Below the pieces are notes generated by a model. It was not told the DNA's origin. It saw only the letters and a list, made by a program, of their open reading frames with translations, and did not search any database. Both the position numbers and the translations under genes were made by a program. Shown here in pieces: positions 6,361 through 7,824 of a DNA stretch of 7,824 nt. The DNA comes from Opitutia bacterium (lineage in GTDB: Bacteria > Verrucomicrobiota > Verrucomicrobiia > Opitutales > Opitutaceae), in assembly GCA_003157575.1 (NCBI GenBank), contig PMKA01000082.1:1-7824 (forward strand). Reading direction: 5' to 3'. Position 1 is the stretch's first letter; each line of letters begins with the position of its first letter.

Positions 6361-7361
6361 CGTCCTGCCTGCCTCGCGGCCGTGCGGATCTGATCGGTGA
6401 TCGCAATCGCCACTTCAAGCGCCGTCTTGCCCAGCGTGACCCCAACCTTCGGCTGGCGGACCTTCGCAACGCTTTCTACAAACGACGCCAGTTCGAGTGC
6501 GAGCGGCTCGCCCTTTTGCAGCGGGATCTCCTCCACCGGCAGCGCAAGCGAGGCCGGATTCGCCCCGCCCATCAGCTGCGCCGCATAGGCGAGCATCCCG
6601 CTCTTCCGCACCAGGTGGCCGCTCTGCCGCATGAAATCGAAGGAGAAATAGCCCGACTCCTGGAAGACCCGGATCTCCCGCACCTTCTTCAGGCTCATCC
6701 GGCTTGCATTCAGGTTGGCCACGCAGCCGCTCGCGAATTCGAGCCGCGCGTTCGCGATGTCCTCGGTTTTGGAAAGCAGGCTGACGCCCACGCTGTCGAT
6801 CCGGGTGATCGGCGACTTGACCAGTTCGAGCACGATCCCGATGTCGTGGATCATGAGGTCGAGCACCACCCCCACCTCGGTGCCCCGGGGCGTGAACGTC
6901 GCGAGCCGTTCCGCGGTGATGTAGCCGGGCTTCACCACCTCCTTCTCCAGAAATCCCATCACCGGGTTGAAATGCTCGATGTGCCCCACCTGGACGAGGC
7001 ACTTGCGCGCCTGGGCGGACGCGAGCACCTTTTCGGCCTCGGCCAGCGACGCGCACAACGGCTTCTCGATCAGCAGATGGCAGCCCCGTTCCAGCAGCGG
7101 CAACGCCACGACCGCATGCCGGTCGGTGGGCACGACAACTGAAACGGCGTCGCATGCCTCGCCGAGTTCCTCGACGGTGGCAAAGCGCCTGCAGGAGTGC
7201 CGGGCGCAGATTTCCGCGGCGCGGGCGTCGTTCGTCTCATAGATGCCGACGAGCTCGGCCCCGGGCAGCGACGCGTAGATGCGCGCATGATGCTGTCCAA
7301 GGGATCCGACGCCCGCAACGCCACAACGCACCTTGTTCTTGGATTCCAATTCGGGATTCAC
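6357..7361 (-). CDS. Gfo/Idh/MocA-family NAD(P)-dependent oxidoreductase
   Basis: From a GTG at 7361 this is a 334-residue sugar dehydrogenase. The Rossmann motif GVAGVGSLGQHH is at 14-25 and the family EKP at 99-101 (Lys100 is the usual catalytic residue). GHIEHFNP (126-133) and DLMIHDIG (168-175, with the D-x(3)-H-D catalytic pattern) begin the C-terminal domain. An ATG at 7460 would add 33 residues and overlap the LolD-like gene by 49 bases; neither start has a good ribosome site, so the start is uncertain. Related dehydrogenases beside lpxA/lpxB include GnnA, which oxidises the 3-hydroxyl of UDP-GlcNAc before transamination by GnnB, giving amide-linked lipid A. That role is a hypothesis here: no aminotransferase gene is visible, and other nucleotide-sugar substrates are possible. 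Its stop overlaps the lpxB start by 4 bases, implying a linked function. Confidence 0.88.
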   Translation of the reverse strand: MNPELESKNKVRCGVAGVGSLGQHHARIYASLPGAELVGIYETNDARAAEICARHSCRRFATVEELGEACDAVSVVVPTDRHAVVALPLLERGCHLLIEKPLCASLAEAEKVLASAQARKCLVQVGHIEHFNPVMGFLEKEVVKPGYITAERLATFTPRGTEVGVVLDLMIHDIGIVLELVKSPITRIDSVGVSLLSKTEDIANARLEFASGCVANLNASRMSLKKVREIRVFQESGYFSFDFMRQSGHLVRKSGMLAYAAQLMGGANPASLALPVEEIPLQKGEPLALELASFVESVAKVRQPKVGVTLGKTALEVAIAITDQIRTAARQAGR

Positions 7362-7411
7362 CGGATCGAAGATCGGCGATAGGACTCCGCTGTTCAAGGC
7401 CAACGTTGACG

Positions 7412-7824
7412 CTACACCGGCTGCAGCCTGCCCTCGTGCAGCCGCAGGCTCCTGCCGCATTTGGCGGCGTGCAGCGGATTGTGGGTGACGAGCACAAGCG
7501 CGGCTCCCTGCTCCGAGCCGGCTCCCAGAAGCACATCGATCACGGCGTCTCCCGTGCGTTCGTCCAGGTTGCCCGTGGGTTCGTCGGCCAGCAGGATCGC
7601 CGGCCGACCCACCAGGGCGCGGGCCAGGGCCACTCGCTGCTGTTCGCCGGCCGAGAGCTGGTCGGGCCTGTTGCGCTCGCGTCCGAGCAGGTCGACGAGT
7701 TCCAGGACGGCATGGATTCGCGCGGCCGCCTCGCCGTGGCGCGGGTCGATACCCGCGATCGTGAACGGCAGGGAAACGTTCTCGTATACGTCGAGAAGCG
7801 GGATGAGGTTGAAGGCCTGGAAGA
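7412..7824 (-). CDS. lolD: LolD-like ABC transporter ATPase (partial)
   Basis: The last 137 residues of an ABC ATPase whose N-terminus, with the Walker A loop, lies beyond the window edge. Visible parts in order: the Q-loop [16 protein letters not shown], the signature [15 protein letters not shown] (second Gly of the usual LSGGEQQ is Ala), Walker [13 protein letters not shown] with its D-loop, and the H-loop VTHN. The FQ-x-x-NL-x-P-x-x-x-x-x-EN and DEPTGNLD patterns fit the LolD/MacB/FtsE-type branch. LolD with LolC/LolE extracts lipoproteins from the inner membrane for transfer to the outer membrane. The neighbouring lipid A genes favour LolD, but MacB-type or other exporters cannot be excluded without the permease. 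The stop is TAG at 7412-7414. It begins the visible unit with the dehydrogenase and lpxB. Confidence 0.85.
   Translation of the reverse strand, partial: FQAFNLIPLLDVYENVSLPFTIAGIDPRHGEAAARIHAVLELVDLLGRERNRPDQLSAGEQQRVALARALVGRPAILLADEPTGNLDERTGDAVIDVLLGAGSEQGAALVLVTHNPLHAAKCGRSLRLHEGRLQPV

Noticed and set aside
5488..6393. Long plus-strand open frame opposite lpxB
   Set aside because: It is a shadow of lpxB, rich in Arg/His/Pro, with no recognisable domain.
1..7824. CRISPR array, tRNA, rRNA, intact IS element
   Set aside because: No regularly spaced repeats, cloverleaf, rRNA segments or transposase were seen on either strand.

Overview
This window looks like a chromosomal segment from a GC-rich Gram-negative bacterium with a lipid A-containing outer membrane. 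It carries lipid A synthesis (lpxB), a lipoprotein-export ATPase of the LolD type, a TonB-type energy transducer and two GT9 (heptosyltransferase-like) glycosyltransferases. My best guess is Verrucomicrobiota, perhaps an Opitutaceae relative. That rests on the high GC, the weak or absent Shine-Dalgarno signals at several starts and the overall feel of the proteins; it is an inference, not a proof.

All genes from 1389 to 7824 are on the minus strand and read right to left. First comes the C-terminal part of a LolD-like ABC ATPase (7824 to 7412, cut by the window edge). A Gfo/Idh/MocA dehydrogenase follows closely, and its stop codon overlaps the GTG start of lpxB. These three look like one transcription unit for building and exporting outer-membrane lipid components. 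A 350-base gap then holds a plausible promoter for an orphan TonB-family gene (4828 to 4130). A second gap of 280 bases holds degenerate repeat-like sequence. It is followed by two tandem GT9 paralogues (3849 to 2653 and 2564 to 1389), which probably add sugars to the LPS core or to another surface glycan.

The left end (about 1 to 1234) is different. Two small plus-strand genes, visibly AT-richer and richer in codons such as TTA and ATA, run convergently towards the glycosyltransferases. One encodes a 157-residue protein of unknown function. The other encodes a 163-residue protein with tandem Cys/His repeats and a split zinc ribbon. A long imperfect hairpin (128 to 194) lies just upstream of the first gene. 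Together these features suggest an acquired cassette, and this is the part of the window most worth a second look. I found no CRISPR array, tRNA, rRNA or intact insertion sequence, and I do not claim a proven new system.
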